Below are positions 1-5,130 of a stretch of DNA of 10,514 bases, piece by piece. The notes beneath the pieces are model-generated. The model had not been told where the DNA came from, made no database searches, and was given only the letters and a program-made list of their open reading frames with translations. Each line of letters starts with the position of its first letter. The stretch's first letter is position 1. Position numbers and translations under genes: made by a program. Source of the DNA: Candidatus Anderseniibacteriota bacterium (GTDB lineage: Bacteria; Patescibacteriota; Andersenbacteria; UBA10190); assembly GCA_003229735.1 (NCBI GenBank), contig QIFI01000062.1, positions 1 through 10,514 of the forward strand, written 5' to 3'.

Positions 1-11
1 CGGGCATATGA

Positions 12-104
12 TAGGGAGAGGGTTAGGGAGAGGGTAAAAATAATATGCTTATAACATCCGCGTAACCCTCATCCCCCGCCCTTCTCCCTATTCATAGGGA
101 GAAG
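12..104. repeat. Low-complexity tandem and inverted repeat cluster
   Basis: A 12-bp unit TAGGGAGAGGGT occurs twice in tandem (12-23 and 24-35). Positions 18-25 (GAGGGTTA) are the reverse complement of 63-70. Positions 81-90 (CTTCTCCCTA) and 95-104 form a perfect 10-bp hairpin with a TTCA loop. The cluster fills the spacer left of the first gene and contains no credible coding frame. It resembles dispersed intergenic palindromes of the TAACCCTCxCCCC type. Its function is unknown, and the repeat may extend past the window edge. Confidence 0.7.
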
Positions 105-145
105 GGAGAGCGCCCTTAACCAGTGGGCGATTACCATTTTTATAT

Positions 146-174
146 TTTACATCGCCCCAGGCAAATGCTATAAC
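146..174 (+). promoter_or_regulatory. Sigma70-type promoter of the HD phosphohydrolase gene
   Basis: A -35 box TTTACA (146-151, 5/6 match) lies 17 bp from a -10 box TATAAC (169-174, 5/6 match), and the -10 is preceded by TGC, an extended -10. Predicted transcription starts near 181, giving a leader of about 42 nt that carries AGGAG (209-213) ahead of the ATG at 224. Confidence 0.6.
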
Positions 175-223
175 CATATGATCTCGAAATTCTGATTGTA
201 CTTTTCACAGGAGAATAACCGGC

Positions 224-1492
224 ATGTACCGTCAAACCATTGCCCTGCCCGGCTCGCGTGACTTCGATATCACCCCCATCCTCCCCATTATAAATTCCCC
301 GCCTTTTCAAAGGCTCCATCACATCAGACAGCTGGGTATCAATTATCTGATATTTCCCGGAGCCCAGCACAGCCGCTATGAACATTCTCTGGGAACCTAC
401 CTGCTCACCAAAGAACGCACTGACAAATGGCTGGAGGAGGAAAATATTATTAGTCCCGACCAGGCTATTAATCTAAACCTCTATGGCCTCCTTCACGACA
501 TCGGACACGCCCCTTATTCACATGATGTCGAGAACTTATGCCAAGGCAGCCACCACGATCATGGCCTGACTATTATCCGCCAGCTCTCGCGAGAAATAAC
601 CGCCTGCGGAGGAGATCCCGAGCTTATCAAACTTTTTATCCAACACCAGCACCCCCTGGCCTGCTGTGTCAACCACCAGTGGCTCGGTACTGACAAGATC
701 GATTATTTGCTCCGGGACTCCCGCCATACTAGTGAAAGCATCGGCTTCAGAACCGGCGACCTGCTCAACCATGTAATGTTTCGTAATCAGGCTCTGGCCA
801 TAGACAGCCGCTTCATCTCTGAAGTAATGACTTTTCTCACCAGCTACATGACCATGTATGATCGCGTATACTTACGCAAAGCCTGCCTGGGTGCCACGCA
901 TTTTCTCCGCAAGCTGGTCAGCACTGCCATGAAATACGGCCGCGCCTTGACCCCGCGAACCCTGCCCATCATGATCGACTCCCAACTGGAAATGGCTCTA
1001 TTGAATTCAACTGCTCCCAATGTTAGCCATCTTTCTCAAGGACTTTTGTTCCAGCGCCGCTGGCCCAAAGTGGCTGTTATGCTGGTTCCGGCCGGCACCA
1101 CCGTTTGCGACCGCCTATCAAACAAAAACATAGCCATCTATGAAATCCCTCTCGACCAGATTCTCAAGTTCAATCAGTTTCAAAAACTCGATAGCACAAA
1201 CCGTTTAGAAAAATCAATTGCTGATTTGGCCCACCTGAACCCCATGAAAGTCCTGGTCATCCCCAACGTGGATTCTCATCGTTTTGTGCCCCGGGATATC
1301 CCCGTCTACAACGGAGATGCATATATCGACACCCTCCTAAACTTGCGGCCCAAATTCAAAGCCTCCCTGGAAGAAATCGCCCACGCTCGAATATGCGTTC
1401 GCGTCTGCGTTATGCCCGAGCACCGCCAGGCAATTTCCAGCCCCCAAACCGCGCCCCGCGTCCGCGACTTGCTTCTGGAAGCCATAAAATAA
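224..1492 (+). CDS. HD-domain phosphohydrolase (COG1078/dGTPase-SAMHD1-like)
   Basis: 422-residue cytosolic protein of the HD superfamily, in the branch related to dNTP triphosphohydrolases and SAMHD1. The metal-binding residues can be followed in order: H54 in the RYEHSLG motif, H91-D92 in LLHDIGHAPYSH, and D157 in TDKIDYLLRDS, which is the family signature in its usual spacing. The opening PPFQRLHHIRQLG...FPGAQHSR segment is also typical. Family members hydrolyse deoxynucleoside triphosphates or related nucleotides at a divalent-metal centre. The substrate here cannot be read from sequence. The start is ATG with AGGAG 10 nt upstream and a good promoter. An intrinsic terminator follows directly, so the gene appears monocistronic. 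Nothing suggests truncation. Identification of the family is firm, and the role in nucleotide-pool control is inference. Confidence 0.92.
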   Translation: MYRQTIALPGSRDFDITPILPIINSPPFQRLHHIRQLGINYLIFPGAQHSRYEHSLGTYLLTKERTDKWLEEENIISPDQAINLNLYGLLHDIGHAPYSHDVENLCQGSHHDHGLTIIRQLSREITACGGDPELIKLFIQHQHPLACCVNHQWLGTDKIDYLLRDSRHTSESIGFRTGDLLNHVMFRNQALAIDSRFISEVMTFLTSYMTMYDRVYLRKACLGATHFLRKLVSTAMKYGRALTPRTLPIMIDSQLEMALLNSTAPNVSHLSQGLLFQRRWPKVAVMLVPAGTTVCDRLSNKNIAIYEIPLDQILKFNQFQKLDSTNRLEKSIADLAHLNPMKVLVIPNVDSHRFVPRDIPVYNGDAYIDTLLNLRPKFKASLEEIAHARICVRVCVMPEHRQAISSPQTAPRVRDLLLEAIK

Positions 1493-1507
1493 CCCTAGCC
1501 AAACCCG

Positions 1508-1530
1508 ACCGCCTCCCCGGCGGTTTTTTT
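1508..1530 (+). terminator. Intrinsic terminator of the HD gene
   Basis: ACCGCC (1508-1513) pairs with GGCGGT (1519-1524) around a 5-nt loop, followed by a run of seven T (1524-1530). It lies 15 bp after the stop codon. Confidence 0.88.
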
Positions 1531-1600
1531 AACTCTAGACCATGTTGATAAACAAGCTCCTGATTTAATAATTCTAATGCTACACTAAAATACATGATTC

Positions 1601-1629
1601 TTAACAATTTTTATAAATAATATGATAAT
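1601..1629 (+). promoter_or_regulatory. Promoter giving a probable leaderless mRNA
   Basis: TTAACA (1601-1606, 5/6 to -35) is spaced 17 bp from GATAAT (1624-1629, 5/6 to -10). The expected start point, about 7 nt after the -10, coincides with the ATG at 1637. No Shine-Dalgarno precedes either possible start. This favours the 1637 start over the ATG at 1622, which would lie inside the promoter. Confidence 0.55.
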
Positions 1630-1636
1630 AAATTCC

Positions 1637-2095
1637 ATGACCTTAGCTAAAAAAGCCTCCGCGGCCGCCGGTCTTGTCCTGGGCACAGCCGCCTTACTCA
1701 TAATGGCGGGATCAGCCAACGCCGGCGATTCCTTAGATCGAATTAACCTGCACAGCGTCGATCACCAAACCCAAATCTCATACAGCCGCATGAGATATAA
1801 CCGGCGCACCGGCAATCTGCACGTCACCACCACCGTAACCAACACTTCCATCTCGCCCTTATCCGAACGCCTGGTCTATGTCGTCAATAGCATCACCAGC
1901 CCGAATGTCAGCGTTCAGAATGCTGACGGCCAAGTTACTCCCGATAATGCTCCTTATTTAGACCTAAACATCCCCCTGCTGAATCCCGGCCAGAGCACCT
2001 CCTTCGAACTTATTTTTAATGCCCCGACCAGAGAACGATTCAACCTGGACGCCTCCATATACCAGGTAACCGAAGGCCCCTTCGTCCGAGTATAA
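1637..2095 (+). CDS. Secreted small protein, probable Ig-like beta-sandwich
   Basis: 152 residues from the ATG at 1637; an in-frame ATG at 1622 would add five residues but overlaps the predicted -10 box. Residues 1-29 form a classic Sec signal peptide: two lysines near the N-terminus, a hydrophobic core from about 11 to 23, and an AxA-type site (SANA) before Gly30. The mature part alternates polar and hydrophobic residues with VTTTVTNTS, PYLDLN and LNPGQSTSFELIF segments. This pattern is seen in extracellular beta-sandwich domains found as repeats in surface proteins. Here there is one domain, with no visible LPxTG, lipobox or C-terminal membrane anchor, so it should be released or held non-covalently. 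I do not recognise a named family. A bidirectional terminator follows. Confidence 0.75.
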   Translation: MTLAKKASAAAGLVLGTAALLIMAGSANAGDSLDRINLHSVDHQTQISYSRMRYNRRTGNLHVTTTVTNTSISPLSERLVYVVNSITSPNVSVQNADGQVTPDNAPYLDLNIPLLNPGQSTSFELIFNAPTRERFNLDASIYQVTEGPFVRV

Positions 2096-2151
2096 GACGC
2101 CATCCCAAAAAAACTTGAACATAGCCCCGCTTCTCCCAGGCTTCGACGGGG

Positions 2152-2188
2152 CACCAAAAAAGAGCCATCGAGGCTCTTTTTTTTGGTG
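2152..2188 (+). terminator. Strong terminator, probably bidirectional
   Basis: CACCAAAAAAGAGCC (2152-2166) is complementary to 2172-2188 around a 5-nt loop, with eight T after the GC-rich core (2177-2184) and a matching A run on the other side. It can end the exported-protein transcript from the left and HicA-side transcripts from the right. Just upstream, GCCCCG (2124-2129) and CGGGGC (2147-2152) form a second, longer-looped stem. Confidence 0.85.
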
Positions 2189-2306
2189 GACATGCTACTG
2201 ATAATTTAGAACCACTAATTAGAAGTATTAATCGGCACTACGAGCTACTTATGGTTCAAATAGGGTGATTATTATATGTCCAGCTTATTGTTGAAGTTCG
2301 CATTAG

Positions 2307-2558
2307 TTATAACTCACTCTTTATTTGATCCCATGTTATACCAGTTTCTTTTCTTATCGCCTTAACGACATAATAAATCATATCTTTATCCATTTTACCC
2401 TTTCTGCAAGATATGGTAATTGATTTCTCGCTTTTCCATGTCGCCTTATAGTGATTGCCTTTTCCACCTTTAGTACTTATAACAAAACCAAGTTTGCGCA
2501 GTGCGTTGCAAAACCTTTCTCTACTAATACTGCCAGGCAGATCACTTCGCGAGGGCAT
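2307..2558 (-). CDS. hicA: HicA-family toxin (mRNA interferase)
   Basis: 83 residues from the ATG at 2558, with GGAG just upstream; an in-frame ATG at 2582 would add 8 residues and lengthen the overlap with hicB. HicA toxins are small dsRBD-like ribonucleases that cleave mRNA through one histidine. Visible features are the amphipathic opening helix ending in ALRKLGF, the GGKGNHYKA strand with the candidate catalytic His36, a basic centre, and a C-terminal helix (TGITWDQI) matching the usual LKQAGIS-type end. Length fits the family. The gene overlaps the end of the upstream hicB-like antitoxin by 17 bp, which suggests translational coupling. The match is to the family pattern, and activity is inferred. 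Confidence 0.78.
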   Translation of the reverse strand: MPSRSDLPGSISRERFCNALRKLGFVISTKGGKGNHYKATWKSEKSITISCRKGKMDKDMIYYVVKAIRKETGITWDQIKSEL

Positions 2559-2883
2559 ACTCTCCGGCCCTCTCGCTCTCATTCTTTAACTGGGCTTCTT
2601 CCTTGTAGGCCGAAGGTAATTCAAAAGCGGTTAATATCGCATCTTTAATATTCTCATCTACTTCTTCACGATCTTTACCCTGTGTAATGATTTTTCCGAG
2701 CCTGAAATTATTACTAACAGCCACTATCCCGTTCTCACCATCTTCATAGTCAAAGCCGATACTTTTATATGTATAAAAGTATTCACGCAGATCTAAAAGC
2801 TCCCTTGGCACTATATTATCACCTAAAAAGGCCTTAAGAAGCATTTTACCAATATAGTCTTTTATTACTTTTAATAGGCTCAT
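2542..2883 (-). CDS. hicB: HicB-family antitoxin
   Basis: 113 residues. The frame is open from a TTG at 2889, but the ATG at 2883 is preferred. The HicB core, a degenerate RNase H-like fold that occludes HicA, is seen at about residues 40-90: YEDGENGIVAVSNNF, then GKIITQGKDREEVDENIKDAI. This follows the family scheme of an acidic strand, a G-x-x-T-x-G turn and an EE-xx-NI-xx-AI helix. It carries about 35 extra N-terminal residues (amphipathic, Lys/Leu-rich) and a charged C-terminal tail. No ribbon-helix-helix or HTH module is obvious after the core, so autoregulation by this protein alone is uncertain. It is transcribed before hicA, the antitoxin-first order. Confidence 0.75.
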   Translation of the reverse strand: MSLLKVIKDYIGKMLLKAFLGDNIVPRELLDLREYFYTYKSIGFDYEDGENGIVAVSNNFRLGKIITQGKDREEVDENIKDAILTAFELPSAYKEEAQLKNESERAGEYALAK

Positions 2884-2903
2884 AAACAATTGAATGTAAT
2901 CTA

Positions 2904-2932
2904 ATTATAACCGTCTGTCAAACACTCACAAA
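2904..2932 (-). promoter_or_regulatory. Probable hicBA promoter
   Basis: On the minus strand a perfect -10 TATAAT (2909-2904) is spaced 17 bp from TTGTGA (2932-2927, 4/6 to -35). Transcription would start near 2897, 14 nt before the hicB ATG. An imperfect inverted repeat (AAACACTC at 2920-2927, GAGTTT at 2933-2938) overlaps the -35 region and could be an operator. Confidence 0.5.
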
Positions 2933-3053
2933 GAGTTTATGTCTGCCACTTATCCCCCACCATATTTATAGGTTATATGGTTAGGTTTACCCGGGTCAAA
3001 CACAAAACGCCACACCACGCATTTGTCACGCCTCCGCGTACGTTATGGGCGGC

Positions 3054-3185
3054 TTAGTTGCCTGATAGGTGACTCCGTAGAAAACACTTCAAACTGTAAC
3101 CAACACAATCATCACATTGTGGGCAAAGAGCCTTAACATTATCTCCCGGTCTTGACTCCTGTAAGACCTTAAAACCCTCAATCAT
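3054..3185 (-). CDS. Cys-rich small protein, possible zinc knuckle (43 aa)
   Basis: A 43-codon frame starts at ATG 3185, preceded by AAGGTGAT two bases upstream. This matches the GGTGAT part of the extended Shine-Dalgarno complement, at the position expected for it. Four cysteines cluster in the second half: C21-x2-C24-x2-C27-x6-C34 (CPQCDDC...KC), followed by His39, which is a plausible metal site. No family recognised. Upstream lie an inverted repeat CTAAC-N7-GTTAG (3204-3220) and a tandem GGGTAATTA repeat. The frame is short, so chance is possible; the ribosome binding site and Cys spacing are the support. It could be the intact N-terminal part of a decayed longer gene. Confidence 0.42.
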   Translation of the reverse strand: MIEGFKVLQESRPGDNVKALCPQCDDCVGYSLKCFLRSHLSGN

Positions 3186-3203
3186 TAATCACCTTGACAT
3201 AAG

Positions 3204-3246
3204 CTAACAATAGAAGTTAGATGTGGGTAATTAGGGTAATTAGGGT
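3204..3246. promoter_or_regulatory. Inverted repeat plus 9-bp tandem repeat, possible operator
   Basis: CTAAC (3204-3208) and GTTAG (3216-3220) form an inverted repeat with a 7-bp gap. Next to it GGGTAATTA is repeated 2.4 times (3225-3246). Both lie between the GIY-YIG gene and the Cys-rich small gene, just upstream of the latter. I see no confident -10/-35 pair, so the regulatory role is a guess. Confidence 0.35.
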
Positions 3247-3274
3247 CAGCCACCATTCTTTTAATTTTCAGATT

Positions 3275-3511
3275 TTAAACCAGTCGCTTGTTGCGAAAAG
3301 CTTTACCAGAAGAGCTCTTTAGATATTTTTCAAAGCTCCGTGCCTTACTAACCGAGTCAAATGCTGAATAGAAAACAAGGTCAAATGGACGCCTATATTT
3401 TGTAGCCTTCACACCACCACGCTTATGCTCCGCTATGCGTTTCCTTAAATCATGTGTGTAACCAACATAAAACTGATCTGTTGATAGCCGAAGAATGTAT
3501 GTATAATACAT
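3275..3511 (-). CDS. GIY-YIG domain nuclease (YhbQ/UPF0213-like)
   Basis: 78 residues, the full length of a single-domain GIY-YIG protein. The two signature strands are YTYIL (residues 3-7) and FYVGYT (14-19), followed by the helix with the catalytic arginine (R23 in DLRKRIAEH), His29, and the metal-binding glutamate E61 in SFEKYLKSSSGKAFR. The fold cleaves DNA strands. Stand-alone members such as E. coli YhbQ have poorly known roles. The start is ATG at 3511 with no Shine-Dalgarno; a -10-like TAGAAT (3523-3518) lies 6 bp upstream, so the message may be leaderless. Its 5' flank contains CTTCG-heptad repeats related to those around the tmRNA gene. Whether it is a resident repair gene or part of a small mobile unit cannot be settled here. 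Confidence 0.88.
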   Translation of the reverse strand: MYYTYILRLSTDQFYVGYTHDLRKRIAEHKRGGVKATKYRRPFDLVFYSAFDSVSKARSFEKYLKSSSGKAFRNKRLV

Positions 3512-3524
3512 AATTTAATTCTAG

Positions 3525-3560
3525 CCCAACTTCGCTAAAGCTTCGCTGGGCACACTTCGC
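3525..3560. repeat. CTTCG-motif repeat cluster C, inverted relative to A and B
   Basis: CTTCGCT, CTTCGCT and CTTCGCA occur on the plus strand within 36 bp, flanked by GCCCA/TGGGC, which can pair around the first two. The end CACACTTCGC (about 3550-3559) is the reverse complement of GCGAAGTGTG at the edge of copy A (about 3633-3642). Together they form a 10-bp inverted repeat about 73 bp apart. Confidence 0.55.
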
Positions 3561-3605
3561 ACTATATACACAGCAATAAACCGTAATCAAAAATGTGGCC
3601 TGCCA

Positions 3606-3639
3606 CGCGAAGCCCGAAGCGAATGCGAAGGGCGAAGTG
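3606..3639 (-). repeat. 34-bp CTTCG direct repeat, copy A
   Basis: Read on the minus strand, CACTTCGCCCTTCG, six variable bases, then CTTCGGGCTTCGCG. It begins at the base right after the tmRNA discriminator (3640), exactly where CCA would stand. It is about 30/34 identical to copy B on the other side of tmRNA. Distal to it, GTGG-CAGG-CCAC followed by ATTTTT (about 3590-3605) may be a weak tmRNA terminator. Confidence 0.8.
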
Positions 3640-4029
3640 TGGACATGGGCGGAATCGAACCGCCATCTAATATGACCTTAGCCAAAGCTCTACGCGCGTA
3701 GATGATTTAAAAATTACGCATCCAGGAAGCTGCAAATCATCAAAGACTTCTTATCTGCGTGAGGAATTGTGCTCGTCGGATAACCAGTACCTCAAGACCA
3801 ATTATCCCCATCCGTCTAATATTACACCGTTGTCATGCCCGACGGCAGACATGCCACGATGGCTTCCGGTATTAAGCGAAAGCGGGCGCAAATGAAGGAG
3901 CAAAAGCTGTCTTCACGCGACTAAATAAGTTTGCACATGACTTTTGTAAACCTGGTATTTACATGCACGGTCTACAGTACATGGCCCGCACTCTGTCTAA
4001 AGAACATACTATCGAAGCCTAACATGCCC
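3640..4029 (-). ncRNA. ssrA: tmRNA (ssrA), trans-translation RNA
   Basis: 390-nt minus-strand RNA that rescues stalled ribosomes together with SmpB, whose gene lies upstream. The tRNA-like ends are clear: acceptor GGGCATG (4029-4023) pairs with CATGTCC (3647-3641) and contains the alanine identity pair G3-U70. The T-arm is GGCGG-TTCGATT-CCGCC (3664-3648). The 5' segment has the conserved TTAGGCTTCGATAG, and the 3' segment has GTAGAGCTTTGGCTAAGG. The discriminator A is at 3640. CCA is not encoded (CAC follows), so it must be added. The mRNA-like part encodes an atypical tag (3934-3872). A perfect hairpin and copy B of a direct repeat lie upstream, and copy A abuts the 3' end. No convincing promoter was found. 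Confidence 0.94.
3872..3934 (-). other. tmRNA tag reading frame (20 codons plus stop)
   Basis: The resume codon GCA is followed by AAC, the most conserved tag start (Ala-Asn). The frame then reads ANLFSRVKTAFAPSFAPAFA and stops at TAA. With the charged alanine, the added tag would be 21 residues. The C-terminus PAFA differs from the usual ALAA recognised by ClpX. Mollicute tags also end in AFA and are handled by Lon. The inner part repeats a F-A-P motif (AFAPSFAPAFA). Confidence 0.82.
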
Positions 4030-4053
4030 GACTTTTGCCTCTGGCAAAAGTCG
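4029..4053. repeat. Perfect 11-bp hairpin at the tmRNA 5' end
   Basis: CGACTTTTGCC (4029-4039) is exactly complementary to 4043-4053, with a 3-nt loop. On the minus strand the stem ends at nucleotide +1 of mature tmRNA. It would sit in the precursor immediately before the RNase P cleavage site. No T-run follows on the minus strand, so it does not look like a terminator in that direction. Confidence 0.75.
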
Positions 4054-4056
4054 CCC

Positions 4057-4090
4057 CGCGAAGCCCGAAGTGCAAACGAAGGGCGAAGTG
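4057..4090 (-). repeat. 34-bp CTTCG direct repeat, copy B
   Basis: Same orientation as copy A, with both 14-bp ends identical and only the central six bases different. It lies upstream of the tmRNA hairpin, so A and B bracket the tmRNA gene at a 451-bp offset. Adjacent on the right are two further palindromes: GTGGG-ACTA-CCCAC (4088-4101) and GACTTAAGTC (4103-4112). Confidence 0.8.
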
Positions 4091-4140
4091 GGACTACCCA
4101 CAGACTTAAGTCCGACATACCAAGTTAGAAAAAAGATTAA

Positions 4141-4244
4141 CTAGTGCCGTTACACATTAATTTCCCCACCTCACTAACATAAACTTATTGCTATAATTAG
4201 TCATTTATGAGTCATTCTTACTACTTAAAACTTAACGGTACTAG
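4141..4244. mobile_element. MITE-like element 1 (104 bp, CTAGTRCCGTTA ends)
   Basis: The left end CTAGTGCCGTTA and the right end TAACGGTACTAG are inverted copies (11/12). The same terminus recurs in element 2 at 4985-5043. The interior is AT-rich and non-coding. It occupies most of the spacer between tmRNA and smpB and must be crossed by any smpB-tmRNA read-through transcript. Short size, terminal inverted repeats and a second copy nearby fit a non-autonomous transposon remnant, but no transposase is present in the window. Confidence 0.55.
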
Positions 4245-4288
4245 CTTGTCAAAGATCAAATATTACGATCCAAAATTGAAAATTACAT

Positions 4289-4741
4289 CTATTCCTTCCC
4301 TCTTAACATTCTCTCTGTATCCCTCAATATATCCCTCTCTTTCTTGACCTGCTTCTTGTCATGCTTCTTCTTACCTTTAACTAACGCTATTTCCATCTTT
4401 ACTTTCGGTCCCTTAGTATAGACACGCAACGGTACCACTGTCAACCCTTCTCTCTGCTTACTCCCTATTAAATGCTTTAACTCATTCTTTTTTATCAATA
4501 ATTTTCTGGACCGCGTCGCGTCATAATCACTCGGCGCGTTTTTAATCTGCCATGGCGGAATCGTAGCATTAGTCAGATATGCCTCTTCATTATGAATAGT
4601 CACGAATGCCCCCTTTAAACTTATATTCCCCGCTTTCACCGATTTAACCTCTGTACCCAGCAATACCAATCCGGCCTCGATTTTTTCCAGGATTTCATAA
4701 TCAAACTTCACTCTTTTATTAAACGCCAAAGATTTACCCAT
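4289..4741 (-). CDS. smpB: SsrA-binding protein SmpB
   Basis: 150 residues, usual length. SmpB binds the tRNA-like domain of tmRNA, brings it to stalled ribosomes and places its C-terminal tail in the empty mRNA channel. Family landmarks in order: FNKRVKFDYEILEKIEAGLVLLGTEVKS (beta-barrel start), AGNISLKGAF, the RSRKLLIKKNELKHLIG stretch, GLTVVPLRVYTKG, KVKMEIALVKGKKKHDKK, and a basic C-terminal tail ending RDTERMLRGKE. The start is ATG at 4741 without a Shine-Dalgarno; a -10-like CACAAT (4753-4748) sits 6 bp ahead, so leaderless translation is possible. A tRNA terminator lies just upstream, so smpB needs its own promoter. The tmRNA gene follows on the same strand, about 260 bp downstream. 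Confidence 0.96.
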   Translation of the reverse strand: MGKSLAFNKRVKFDYEILEKIEAGLVLLGTEVKSVKAGNISLKGAFVTIHNEEAYLTNATIPPWQIKNAPSDYDATRSRKLLIKKNELKHLIGSKQREGLTVVPLRVYTKGPKVKMEIALVKGKKKHDKKQVKKERDILRDTERMLRGKE

Positions 4742-4770
4742 ATATCTATTGTGCCGTCTCTCCCGAAAAG

Positions 4771-4793
4771 AAAAAAGCTCTCAAAAGGAGAGC
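4771..4793 (-). terminator. Intrinsic terminator after tRNA-Ala
   Basis: On the minus strand GCTCTC (4793-4788) pairs with GAGAGC (4782-4777) around a 5-nt loop, followed by six T (4776-4771). It ends the tRNA transcript shortly before smpB. Confidence 0.88.
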
Positions 4794-4811
4794 GAAATAT
4801 GCACAGACCAA

Positions 4812-4884
4812 AGGAGACGAAGGGACTTGAACCCTCAACCTTCTGACCGCCAGTCAGACGCTCTCCCAATTGAGCTACGCCCCC
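4812..4884 (-). tRNA. tRNA-Ala (anticodon GGC)
   Basis: A complete cloverleaf reads on the minus strand: acceptor GGGGGCG/CGTCTCC (with G3-U70, the alanine identity pair, and a second G-U), D-arm GCTC-AATTGGGA-GAGC, anticodon arm TCTGA-CTGGCGG-TCAGA giving anticodon GGC, variable loop AGGTT, and T-arm GAGGG-TTCAAGT-CCCTT. CCA is not encoded. The base at the discriminator position (4812) is U instead of the A usual for alanine tRNAs, and the anticodon loop carries G37-G38. Confidence 0.9.
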
Positions 4885-4984
4885 AAAAAATGTACAAAAT
4901 CAACTTGGTTATTGGATTAGAAAAGACTATACATCTCCCAGTTAATCCTTTTGCCTTTTAGCTTTAAATAACCTATATTACCCC

Positions 4985-5043
4985 CTAGTACCGTTACAAA
5001 TTAACTTTTAGTACTATTAGCACTAAATTTGTAACGGCACTAG
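4985..5043. mobile_element. MITE-like palindrome 2 (59 bp, CTAGTRCCGTTA ends)
   Basis: Eighteen-base arms CTAGTACCGTTACAAATT and its near-exact inverse AATTTGTAACGGCACTAG (one difference, still G-U in RNA) enclose a core that is itself nearly palindromic (TTAGTACTA/TAGCACTAA). Its ends match element 1. It lies between the divergent tRNA and infC. Directly next to it, GATGCGC-CAC-GCGCATC (5043-5059) forms a 7-bp hairpin in the infC leader. The rest of the 4885-5130 spacer shows no gene and no confident promoter. Confidence 0.62.
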
Positions 5044-5100
5044 ATGCGCCACGCGCATCCTTTCTAACTTGCATCGCGTATATTTAGCTGTCCGCCTACA

Positions 5101-5121
5101 AACTACCAACTACTAACTACC
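5101..5121 (+). repeat. Heptamer array upstream of infC
   Basis: Three 7-bp units AACTACC, AACTACT, AACTACC end nine bases before the infC ATG. They are a variant of the TTACYRR heptamers found before rplT and the decarboxylase gene. Confidence 0.6.
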
Positions 5122-5130
5122 CACTTAACT

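Noticed and set aside
2904..2921. TTGACA (2921-2916) as the -35 of the hicB promoter
   Set aside because: Only 6 bp from the TATAAT box; TTGTGA at the proper 17-bp distance is the better partner.
3225..3246. GGGTAATTAGGGT as a telomere-like or CRISPR repeat
   Set aside because: Only 2.4 short tandem copies, no spacers and no cas genes. No CRISPR array is present in the window.
3931..4128. Open frame on the + strand opposite tmRNA
   Set aside because: Lies over the tmRNA 5' half and repeat B; no ribosome site.
4749..4961. Open frame across the tRNA on the + strand
   Set aside because: Its peptide is the familiar translation of a tRNA complement.
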